A stretch of DNA of 12,616 bases from NCBI GenBank assembly GCA_017652965.1, contig JAGBZZ010000153.1, forward strand, positions 1 to 12,616. The letters are read 5' to 3'. The notes beneath the pieces are model-generated. The model had not been told where the DNA came from, did not search any database, and saw nothing but the letters and a program-made list of their open reading frames with translations. Positions 1 to 7,186 of this stretch are shown one piece after another (position 1 is the first letter of the stretch; each line of letters starts with the position of its first letter). The position numbers were made by a program, and so were the translations under genes. The DNA is from Clostridia bacterium (GTDB taxonomy: Bacteria > Bacillota_A > Clostridia > Oscillospirales > CAG-272).

Positions 1-22
1 GTTATTATGAAATTTATGAAAT

Positions 23-59
23 AAAAAAAGAGACTGTGCACGGGCACAGTCTCTTTTTT
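23..59 (-). terminator. Rho-independent terminator of gpmI (bidirectional)
   Basis: A perfect 10-bp stem (GAGACTGTGC 30-39 / GCACAGTCTC 44-53) with loop ACGG is flanked by an A-run (23-29) on the left and a T-run (54-59) on the right. Read on the minus strand it follows the gpmI stop codon by two bases and ends in a U-tract. The symmetric flanks mean it could also stop transcription coming from the left on the plus strand. Confidence 0.93.
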
Positions 60-60
60 G

Positions 61-1695
<1,635 letters not shown>

Positions 1696-1710
1696 AATAT
1701 TTTCCTTTCG

Positions 1711-1728
1711 GCCGACTCAGATGTCGGC
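1711..1728 (-). other. Intercistronic hairpin over the topoisomerase stop codon
   Basis: A perfect 6-bp inverted repeat, GCCGAC (1711-1716) and GTCGGC (1723-1728), has a 6-base loop containing the TGA stop of the topoisomerase gene. On the minus-strand mRNA it sits just before the ribosome binding site of gpmI. No U-tract follows, so it is not a typical terminator. It could affect mRNA processing, stability or coupled translation; that role is inferred. Confidence 0.45.
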
Positions 1729-3723
1729 ATCCTTAATATATTTGTATCCGTTTGTCGATATGAAGCGCTTGCGCTCCTGCAGCTCGTCACCGAGGAGGGT
1801 GTCAAACATATAGGCGGTCGCCTCTGCCTCGGCAGGGGAAACGGCAATCAGGCGGCGCGTGGCGGGGTTCATGGTCGTTTGCCACATCATATCGGCGTTG
1901 TTTTCACCAAGACCCTTAGAGCGCTGGAGGGTATACTTGCGGTTGCCCAGCCCCTTGATGATCTCGGCCTTTTCGGTCTCGTTATAGGCAAAGTAAATGT
2001 CATCCCCCACCGTGATCTCAAAAAGCGGAGACTCGGCAATACAGATGCGCCCCTCACGGATCAGGGTCGGCAGGAGACGGTAGAAGAGGGTCAGAAGCAG
2101 GGTGCGGATCTGGAAGCCGTCCTCGTCGGCATCGGTACAGATGATGATGCGCCGCCAACGGAGGTTCTTCATATCAAACTTGACCATATCGCCCTTGACC
2201 TTACCCTCGATCTCCACCCCGCATCCGATCACGCGGAGCAGGTCGCAGATGATCTTGCTTTCAAAGATCTTGGCATAGGTGCTCTTCATGCAGTTCAGGG
2301 TCTTACCGCGCACCGGGATAATGGCCTGGTATTCGGCACTGCGCCCCTGCTTACAGGAGCCGAGAGCCGAGTCACCCTCCACGATATACAGCTCACGGAT
2401 CTCGGGATCCTTCGAGCGGCAGTCCACAAACTTCTCCACGCGGTTGGCAAGGTCCATCGTCCCTGCGATCTTCTTCTTGATGTCCAGGCGGTTTTCCTCT
2501 GCCTTTTCGCGGCTGCGCTTGTTGGTCAGTGCTTGCGTGGCAAACACCATGGCCTCGTTCGGCCGTTCGGCAAAGTAGATCTCCAGCCGCTCCTTGATAA
2601 ACTCGGTCAGTGCCTTGGCGATAAAGGTATTGTTGATCGCCTTCTTGGTCTGGTTTTCGTAGGAGGTCTGGGTGGAGGCGCTGTTGATGATCACCACGAG
2701 GCATTCCTCGATATCGTCAAAGGTGATCTTGGATTCGTTTTTGTTGTATTTCCCCTGGGCACGGATGTACTGATCCAGGGCGCCGGTAAAGCCAAGCTTC
2801 ACCGCCTTGGAGGGGGCACCGCCGTACTCCAGATAGCTCGAGTTGTGATAATACTCGGTACGGGCGGTGGTATTCGAAAGGCAGAAGACGATGTCGGCCT
2901 TCAGCTTATATTCGGGCTTATCCTCGCGGTCACGGCCGCGGGTCTCAAGATGCCAAAGGACGGGCTGTGTCAGGGCGTTGCCCTCGGTAAAGCCGCCCAC
3001 GTAGTCCATAAGGCCGTTCGGGAAGCAGTAGGAGGTTTCGCTGAAGCCGCCCTTTTCGTTCTCCACGCGAAGCACAAAGGTGATCCCGGCATTGACGACC
3101 GCCTGACGGTGCAGGGTGGTCTCGTAAAACTCAAGCGGGATGGCAATGTCGGTAAAGACCTCAAGGTCGGGCATCCAGCGGATCACCGTCCCGCGGCGCT
3201 TCTTATCGGCCGGGGTCAGCTCACGCACCGAAAGCTCACTGTCCGGCTCACCGCGCTTGAAGGAGATCTCGGAAAGGGTCGCACCGTTGTAGGAGGCCAC
3301 CTTCATATAAGTGGAGGAATACTGGGTGGCGCAGGCACCAAGGCCGTTCAGCCCCAGCGAAAATTCGTAGGCCGCCCCATCGCCGTTGTTGTTATACTTA
3401 CCGCCGGCGTACATCTCACAGAAGATCAGCTCCCAGTTATAGCGGCCTTCCTTCTCGTTCCAGCCCAGCGGAATGCCGCGCCCTGCGTCCTCTACCTCGA
3501 TCGAGCGGTCGCGATATACCGTTACTAAGATCTTCTTACCGTGACCCTCGCGCGCCTCGTCCACCGAGTTGGCCAGGATCTCAAAAAAGGAATGCTCACA
3601 TCCCTCCAGCCCATCCGAGCCGAAAATAACGGCAGGGCGCTTTCTTACACGTTCTGCCCCTTTTAAGGAGGTGATACTTTGGTCATTATACTCTGCGGGC
3701 GCTGTTGTTGCGGTTTTGGCCAT
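1717..3723 (-). CDS. Type IIA DNA topoisomerase, GyrB/ParE-like subunit B (divergent)
   Basis: ATPase and TOPRIM subunit of a type IIA topoisomerase, which would pass one duplex through another together with a GyrA/ParC-type subunit. The product has 668 residues. The N-terminal GHKL ATPase shows E48/N52/D55 (EILANSVDE), D79-G83 (DAGRGIP) and G124-G129 (GLNGLG, usually GLHGVG). The TOPRIM domain shows 449-456 EGDSALGS (usually EGDSAGGS) and 531-536 DADEDG followed by FQIRTLLLT (usually a His where Q stands). QRSKGLGEN lies at 600-608, and the tail LLGDELQERKRFI matches the family. The start at 3723 is chosen because GGAAGG stands just upstream and the promoter lies inside the longer 711-codon frame. 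No A subunit is adjacent: the next gene is gpmI. It looks like a clostridial paralogue rather than the main GyrB; whether the cell also has gyrB or parE cannot be seen here. Confidence 0.9.
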   Translation of the reverse strand: MAKTATTAPAEYNDQSITSLKGAERVRKRPAVIFGSDGLEGCEHSFFEILANSVDEAREGHGKKILVTVYRDRSIEVEDAGRGIPLGWNEKEGRYNWELIFCEMYAGGKYNNNGDGAAYEFSLGLNGLGACATQYSSTYMKVASYNGATLSEISFKRGEPDSELSVRELTPADKKRRGTVIRWMPDLEVFTDIAIPLEFYETTLHRQAVVNAGITFVLRVENEKGGFSETSYCFPNGLMDYVGGFTEGNALTQPVLWHLETRGRDREDKPEYKLKADIVFCLSNTTARTEYYHNSSYLEYGGAPSKAVKLGFTGALDQYIRAQGKYNKNESKITFDDIEECLVVIINSASTQTSYENQTKKAINNTFIAKALTEFIKERLEIYFAERPNEAMVFATQALTNKRSREKAEENRLDIKKKIAGTMDLANRVEKFVDCRSKDPEIRELYIVEGDSALGSCKQGRSAEYQAIIPVRGKTLNCMKSTYAKIFESKIICDLLRVIGCGVEIEGKVKGDMVKFDMKNLRWRRIIICTDADEDGFQIRTLLLTLFYRLLPTLIREGRICIAESPLFEITVGDDIYFAYNETEKAEIIKGLGNRKYTLQRSKGLGENNADMMWQTTMNPATRRLIAVSPAEAEATAYMFDTLLGDELQERKRFISTNGYKYIKDADI

Positions 3724-3759
3724 GGCGGTTCCTTCCTTTTCTTCCTTCATCAAATATAT

Positions 3760-3788
3760 AGTATACCAAAAATCCTGACTACTGTCAA
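3760..3788 (-). promoter_or_regulatory. Sigma-70/A promoter of the topoisomerase-gpmI unit
   Basis: On the minus strand a perfect -35 box TTGACA (complement of 3783-3788) is followed by 17 bases and -10 TATACT (complement of 3760-3765). It lies 36 bases upstream of the chosen start at 3723, which excludes the longer reading frame as the protein start. Confidence 0.88.
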
Positions 3789-3795
3789 GCGGCGA

Positions 3796-3822
3796 TACGC
3801 GAGATTTCGCCATTATGCGAGA
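3796..3822. repeat. Two short direct repeats upstream of the topoisomerase promoter
   Basis: TACGCGAGA (3796-3804) and TATGCGAGA (3814-3822) are 9-base repeats with one mismatch, spaced 18 bases apart start to start, directly upstream of the -35 box. They could be tandem binding sites, but two short copies may be chance. Confidence 0.3.
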
Positions 3823-3840
3823 AATATTTCCCAAAAAAGC

Positions 3841-3878
3841 AAAAAAAGGCACGGATGCGTGTGCATCCGTGCTCTTTT
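3841..3878 (-). terminator. Rho-independent terminator after the small membrane protein pair
   Basis: A perfect 10-bp stem GCACGGATGC (3849-3858) / GCATCCGTGC (3863-3872) with loop GTGT is flanked by A7 on the left and T6 on the right. On the minus strand it follows the 81-residue membrane protein gene and ends in a U-tract. It separates that unit from the topoisomerase promoter. Confidence 0.92.
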
Positions 3879-3887
3879 TTCAGAAGA

Positions 3888-4133
3888 TCAGTCGGCAAGA
3901 ACGGTGATCTTGTTCTGGGTGATCTCGGTGATGAGGTCAATGAGCCAAGGAATGAAGCAAATGCCGGGGACAAAGCAAAGAATGCCGGCGATAAGGGTCA
4001 CGACGTTCTTGGTCTCGACAAAACGGATGATGCGGTAGACGCCGCTGATAATAGCGCCAACGAAGATCTGAAGCAGGATCTTGGCGATCTTCGGCAGGGC
4101 CTCGTACTGGGCGGTGATGCTGTTGTTAGCCAT
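3888..4133 (-). CDS. Small two-helix membrane protein (81 aa), function unknown
   Basis: I do not recognise a named family. The product has 81 residues with two hydrophobic stretches, about 16-33 and 44-71, separated by a short charged turn (RFVETKN, 37-43). The second stretch contains a PG pair (56-57) and ends in PWLIDLITEI (62-71), which faintly recalls the end of TM2-domain proteins. There is no signal peptide or catalytic motif. The start is supported by GGAGG (complement of 4143-4147). It is the second gene of a pair with the 74-residue membrane protein upstream and shares its layout: helix, Arg and aromatic residue, Lys, helix, then WL(I)D. The two are probably tandem paralogues. The strong terminator behind it supports a genuine expressed gene. 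Confidence 0.8.
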   Translation of the reverse strand: MANNSITAQYEALPKIAKILLQIFVGAIISGVYRIIRFVETKNVVTLIAGILCFVPGICFIPWLIDLITEITQNKITVLAD

Positions 4134-4166
4134 GATGTATTTCCTCCAAAAAATTGAGATCAGGGA

Positions 4167-4391
4167 TTACTGCAGGAACAGCTTCTTGAAGAGCAGGACC
4201 CAGATGAAGTCCAGCCAACCGAAGATGAAGCCACCGCCAACCGTGACGATGATGCAGATAACAAGGCGAAGAAGGCCGCCCTTCTTCAGGAACGTGCTCC
4301 ATCTGACGACAAGCTCGGTGATCCAGTTAACAAAGGGGATAAGCAGGAGCAGGAGCTGAACGAGACGGCTTTGCTTGTTGAACCAAGTCAT
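4167..4391 (-). CDS. Small two-helix membrane protein (74 aa), function unknown
   Basis: No named family is recognised. The product has 74 residues: a hydrophobic helix at about 10-29 (VQLLLLLIPFVNWITELVV), a basic turn RWSTFLKKGG (30-39), and a second helix at about 40-68 with a GGG at 52-54 and GWLD at 58-61, ending in Lys-Lys. The basic turn suggests, by the positive-inside rule, that the turn faces the cytoplasm and both ends face out; this is an inference. A clear GGAGGG ribosome binding site lies about 10 bases upstream of the ATG. It is the first gene of the pair with the 81-residue protein 33 bases downstream. Confidence 0.78.
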   Translation of the reverse strand: MTWFNKQSRLVQLLLLLIPFVNWITELVVRWSTFLKKGGLLRLVICIIVTVGGGFIFGWLDFIWVLLFKKLFLQ

Positions 4392-4432
4392 AGTGTAAAA
4401 CCCTCCATGTAAAAAATTTGAAGTCCTTTTTT

Positions 4433-4461
4433 ATCATATCATATTACGGAGTATTACACAA
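4433..4461 (-). promoter_or_regulatory. Candidate promoter of the small membrane protein pair
   Basis: On the minus strand TATGAT (complement of 4433-4438) is a good -10 box; TTGTGT (complement of 4456-4461) stands 17 bases upstream as a weak -35 box, matching the consensus only in TTG. The AT-rich surroundings and the position 42 bases upstream of the start agree with a promoter. Confidence 0.5.
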
Positions 4462-4516
4462 TAGGTTTTGCCTATTTTTTCATCCGTTCATAATTTATTT
4501 ACATTTCGGGGGGACT

Positions 4517-4933
4517 TCAAAAGCCGTAGACCTTTTCCTTGCAAAACTCGATCTCCTCGCCGTCCGGCCCCTTGACAAAGGCCACCTGCAGGGTGATGCG
4601 CTTGGGGGTGGAGTCAAGCGGCATATCCGAGGGCGGGATCAGCGAGACAGCCCCCGCCGCCATGGCCGCACGGTAGGCCTCCTCCACGTTTTCTACGGCA
4701 AAGGCCAGATGCAGCCACTTGCCGTTTTCACTGTATTCGTCCCCGCCCTTGGCAAAGATCTCAAATTTCGTGCCGTCGCCGATGTCGAGAAGTGCGATCC
4801 TCCCGCGCCCCTCGCCCCAGGTGACGTAAGGGGTAAAGCCGAGTGCGCGATAGAAGGAAAGTGAACGCTCAAAATCCCGCACTGCCAGCGCCGCATGGGC
4901 ATAGCGGATGCCCTTGATGACCGTGTTTGCCAT
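4517..4933 (-). CDS. VOC superfamily (glyoxalase/bleomycin-resistance-like) protein
   Basis: The product has 138 residues, a single-chain VOC protein with two beta-alpha-beta-beta-beta modules. Metal-ligand positions expected for glyoxalase I-type enzymes are present: H13 (YAHAAL), E58 (KFEIF), H75 (LHLAF) and E129 (DGEEIEF). RDFERSLSFYRALGF (19-33) and FVKGPDGEEIEF (119-130) are family hallmarks. It may be a glyoxalase I or another VOC lyase, dioxygenase or isomerase; the substrate cannot be told. The start at 4933 is chosen over an ATG six codons upstream because AAGGAG (complement of 4941-4946) lies seven bases before it and overlaps the upstream start region. The gene stands alone, divergent from lexA, and has its own promoter. 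Confidence 0.88.
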   Translation of the reverse strand: MANTVIKGIRYAHAALAVRDFERSLSFYRALGFTPYVTWGEGRGRIALLDIGDGTKFEIFAKGGDEYSENGKWLHLAFAVENVEEAYRAAMAAGAVSLIPPSDMPLDSTPKRITLQVAFVKGPDGEEIEFCKEKVYGF

Positions 4934-4973
4934 ACCGTAGCTCCTTTGCATAAGTCAAAAATTGATCCCCTCT

Positions 4974-5002
4974 ATTATAGCATACGGCGTGCCGCTTTGC
5001 AA
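4974..5002 (-). promoter_or_regulatory. Promoter of the VOC gene
   Basis: On the minus strand -35 TTGCAA (4997-5002) is followed by 17 bases and -10 TATAAT (complement of 4974-4979) with an extended-10 TGC before it. The spacer holds the short dyad CGGC-GT-GCCG (4985-4994), a possible operator. It lies 41 bases upstream of the start. Confidence 0.8.
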
Positions 5003-5054
5003 CAGTCCTTGAAAAATGCAAAGCTCTAAATGAGAAAAAAGTTTCAAAAAAGCC

Positions 5055-5083
5055 TTGACAGTGTCGGCGCGTTGTGTTATAAT
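5055..5083 (+). promoter_or_regulatory. Consensus promoter of lexA
   Basis: A perfect TTGACA (5055-5060), a 17-base spacer and a perfect TATAAT (5078-5083). The start codon of lexA lies 41 bases downstream of the -10 box. A consensus promoter of this kind is usually held in check by a repressor, which fits an autoregulated lexA. Confidence 0.92.
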
Positions 5084-5091
5084 GACCCTAC

Positions 5092-5101
5092 AAACGGGTT
5101 T
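5092..5101. promoter_or_regulatory. Possible operator dyad downstream of the lexA -10 box
   Basis: AAAC-GG-GTTT forms a short dyad close to the expected transcription start of lexA. It resembles the half-sites of Gram-positive SOS boxes (GAAC-N4-GTTC) in outline but has a shorter spacer and A in place of G, so assignment as a LexA site is tentative. Confidence 0.25.
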
Positions 5102-5124
5102 TATGTCCCAAAAAGGAGGCTATC

Positions 5125-5727
5125 ATGCGCACTAAGGACGAACAGCTCTTTACCGTGATCATGAATTATATTGATTCGTACACCGAGGAGAACGGATGCT
5201 CTCCCACCGTACGCGAAATTGCCGATGCCACCGAGATCAGCCGTTCCACCATGGGGCGCTACCTGCAGGATCTGATCGCGGGGGGGCGGGTCATGTCCTG
5301 CGGCCGCCGCAGCTACGTGACCGATACCGAGCGGCTGTCGCGCCGTGATTTTATCCGCGTGCCGATCCTTGGTGAGGTGGCCTGCGGTCTGCCTAAATTT
5401 GCGGAGGAGAATATTGAGGATTACGTCCAGCTTCCCGCCTCGCTCTTCGGCAGTGGGGATTTCTATATGCTCCGCGCCAACGGCTACTCGATGATCGACG
5501 TGGGCATCTCCAGCGGGGATTTTGTCCTGATCCGCCGTCAGAACACGGCCGAGCCCGGAGAGATCGTGGTGGCACTGGTAGAGGAGGAAGCGACCCTGAA
5601 GCGCTACTTCCCGGAGCCTGAGCGCCGCCGTATCCGCCTGCATCCCGAAAACCGCATCATGGACGATATCTATGTCTCCTCCTGCGAGATCCAGGGCATC
5701 GCCGTTAAGGTCTTGAAGGATCTTTGA
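5125..5727 (+). CDS. lexA: LexA-family SOS repressor (S24 autoprotease)
   Basis: Transcriptional repressor of DNA-damage genes, inactivated by RecA-stimulated self-cleavage. The product has 200 residues. The N-terminal winged helix-turn-helix (about 5-65) has its recognition helix around 39-51 (ISRSTMGRYLQDL). The hinge leads to the cleavage site VPILGEVACGLP, where the bond would be C87-G88. The catalytic dyad is S122 (GYSMID) and K159 (ATLKRYF). The spacings, 35 residues from cleavage site to Ser and 37 from Ser to Lys, equal those of E. coli LexA (A84, S119, K156). Cys-Gly instead of Ala-Gly is found in UmuD and in some clostridial LexA proteins, and the usual Asp before SM is Tyr. AGGAGG stands at 5114-5119. 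It is probably co-transcribed with the following gene. Confidence 0.93.
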   Translation: MRTKDEQLFTVIMNYIDSYTEENGCSPTVREIADATEISRSTMGRYLQDLIAGGRVMSCGRRSYVTDTERLSRRDFIRVPILGEVACGLPKFAEENIEDYVQLPASLFGSGDFYMLRANGYSMIDVGISSGDFVLIRRQNTAEPGEIVVALVEEEATLKRYFPEPERRRIRLHPENRIMDDIYVSSCEIQGIAVKVLKDL

Positions 5728-5734
5728 TGCGGGC

Positions 5735-6499
5735 ATGGCAAAATTAAAAAGCAAGGTCTGGATCTGGGGGCATCCCGCAGGCTCGCTTGTCGGATGTGCC
5801 GCGATCCCGGAGGGAAACAGAACCGACCCCGTGGCGGGTATGAAGCAGCTGAACGCCGAAAACGTGTTTTGGATCCATTTCGGCAGGGGGGCGGAAAATC
5901 GCCGCGAAAGTGCCCTTGCCATGCAGGCCGCCTGTCAAAAATTCGGTTACCGTCTTATGCCTAACCGTGGCGTGGATCACGTTCTTTCCGAGCGGGCAGA
6001 GCATTCGCACCTTGCGGTGGCCGCCTATGACGATTTCTTTTGTGAGGAGTGGCCGCAAAACAACTATACGGCACACCCCGCCCCCGCCGTGCGGGAGGAG
6101 CGCCGCCGCTTGAACGCCGCAGGCGTTGAGCTTTGGTGTGTGCATTACGAAAGACATATCGAGCGCGATATTCGGGAATACCTCGATGCCTTTGACGGGT
6201 TTACCTTTTGGTTCTGGAGCCAGCAGTCGCCCGAAAAATACGAGGAGATCCTTTCGGAATTTGTGGCAAAAACGCCGGGCAAGCGCCGTATGCTGGGGGT
6301 ATACCTCTATGATTTCGGCCGTAGCCGCCCTGCCGACCCCGCCCTTGTAGAGCGCGAGCTTGCACGCGCCAAGGAGCTGATCCTGGCCGGTACCATCGAG
6401 GGCTTTATCCTGCACACAAACGCGGTGGCCGACCTCGGCTACGAGGGATACGACCGCGCGGTTGCCTGGATGCAGGCGCATGGAGACGATGAGGTCTGA
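5735..6499 (+). CDS. Uncharacterised protein (254 aa), possible TIM-barrel fold
   Basis: No named family is recognised with certainty. The cytosolic product has 254 residues and no signal peptide or membrane helix. The regular alternation of hydrophobic strands and helices suggests a TIM barrel: VWIWGHPAGS (8-17), NVFWIHFG (43-50), the acidic YDDFFCEEW segment near 98-106, VELWCVHYE, GFTFWFWS, RRMLGVYLYDFG and IEGFILHTNAVADLGYEGYDRAVAW. It reminds me of scattered bacterial proteins of unknown function that look like glycoside-hydrolase barrels; that is from memory and not proof. The start is seven bases after the lexA stop. The only ribosome-binding-like AAGGA is about 14 bases away (5716-5720), so translation is likely coupled to lexA. 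There is no promoter of its own, and a terminator follows. Confidence 0.82.
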   Translation: MAKLKSKVWIWGHPAGSLVGCAAIPEGNRTDPVAGMKQLNAENVFWIHFGRGAENRRESALAMQAACQKFGYRLMPNRGVDHVLSERAEHSHLAVAAYDDFFCEEWPQNNYTAHPAPAVREERRRLNAAGVELWCVHYERHIERDIREYLDAFDGFTFWFWSQQSPEKYEEILSEFVAKTPGKRRMLGVYLYDFGRSRPADPALVERELARAKELILAGTIEGFILHTNAVADLGYEGYDRAVAWMQAHGDDEV

Positions 6500-6510
6500 C
6501 AAGGCCGAAT

Positions 6511-6550
6511 AAAAAAGGACAGAGCAGCAAAACGCCGTCTCTGTCCTTTT
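6511..6550. terminator. Bidirectional terminator between convergent genes
   Basis: Stem GGACAGAG (6517-6524) / CTCTGTCC (6539-6546) with a 14-base loop is extended by A-T pairs between the A-run 6511-6516 and T-run 6547-6550. It lies between the plus-strand 254-residue protein gene and the minus-strand phosphatase gene and can serve both. Confidence 0.88.
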
Positions 6551-6552
6551 CT

Positions 6553-7116
6553 TTACGGGTTGATCCAGCTGTAAAGCCACCACCCGGTTGGCTTTTTCTC
6601 AAATACCGCAACCGTGCAATTGGCGCAGGAGATGCGGTTTCTCGGAATGTGGATGCCCATCACCACCTCAAGGGCACAGTGCAAAAGCCCGGCGTGGGTA
6701 AAGGCCGCCACGTTCTCATAGGGGGAGGCCTCTATAAGCGAGAAAAAGGATCTTACCCGCTCGGCAAAGCTTTCGTGGTATTCACCGCCAAAATCGCCGT
6801 AGCCACGATCGGCAATGCGGTCGCGCATCTCCTCGGTCAGGGAGGAGAAGGGCTGTCCCGCAAAGCTGCCGACGTTTACCTCCCGCAAAAGGGGTGTCGT
6901 TTCGTAGCGGCAACCGGGGATCGCCTCCTCGGCGGTTCTCCCCGCGCGGCTAAGGTCACTGGCGTAGATCTTGTCAAAGCTTACCCTTTCAAGAATAGGC
7001 CTGACCCCACGGGCATCGACGATCCCCTTTTCGGTCAGGGGGACGTCCATCCAGCCCGTCCAGCATCCCGCCAGATTGGTCTCGCTTTCCCCATGGCGGA
7101 TCATATACAGCTTCAT
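6553..7116 (-). CDS. Histidine phosphatase family protein (GpmB/CobC-like)
   Basis: Phosphoglycerate-mutase-like histidine phosphatase with 187 residues. The phosphohistidine motif is R7-H8-G9-E10 (LYMIRHGES), with further active-site residues R57 (ASDLSRAGRTAE), E79 (REVNVGSFAG) and H141 (THAG). The WTGWMDVPLTEKG segment (19-31) is typical of the family. Length fits broad-specificity phosphatases and alpha-ribazole phosphatase; without cobalamin genes nearby the substrate is open. It is not equivalent to the gpmI gene in this window, and mutase activity is unlikely given its length. AAGGAG lies upstream of the ATG. It follows the glycosidase gene by 70 bases on the same strand with no clear promoter between them, so a two-gene transcript is likely. 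Confidence 0.92.
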   Translation of the reverse strand: MKLYMIRHGESETNLAGCWTGWMDVPLTEKGIVDARGVRPILERVSFDKIYASDLSRAGRTAEEAIPGCRYETTPLLREVNVGSFAGQPFSSLTEEMRDRIADRGYGDFGGEYHESFAERVRSFFSLIEASPYENVAAFTHAGLLHCALEVVMGIHIPRNRISCANCTVAVFEKKPTGWWLYSWINP

Positions 7117-7137
7117 AAAGACTCCTTTTTTTACGCT

Positions 7138-7153
7138 TCTGCCGTCTGGCAGA
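7138..7153 (-). other. Small intercistronic hairpin
   Basis: A 6-bp stem TCTGCC (7138-7143) / GGCAGA (7148-7153) with loop GTCT lies between the glycosidase stop and the phosphatase ribosome binding site. On the minus strand it is followed by A residues, not a U-tract, so it is not a terminator in that direction. Confidence 0.35.
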
Positions 7154-7186
7154 TAACTTTTGAAAACAAAACCTTACATAATAGGG

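Noticed and set aside
3796..3822. Start of a CRISPR array or longer repeat array
   Set aside because: Only two short imperfect copies are present and no regular spacers follow.
3724..3852. N-terminal extension of the topoisomerase (43 extra residues)
   Set aside because: The stretch holds the consensus promoter and part of the preceding terminator, and a ribosome binding site precedes the downstream ATG at 3723.
5744..6583. A 279-codon minus-strand frame opposite the 254-residue protein gene
   Set aside because: It runs through the terminator 6511-6550 and into the end of the phosphatase gene, and it overlaps the lexA-linked gene completely. The plus-strand frame has the better protein-like composition and the coupling to lexA.
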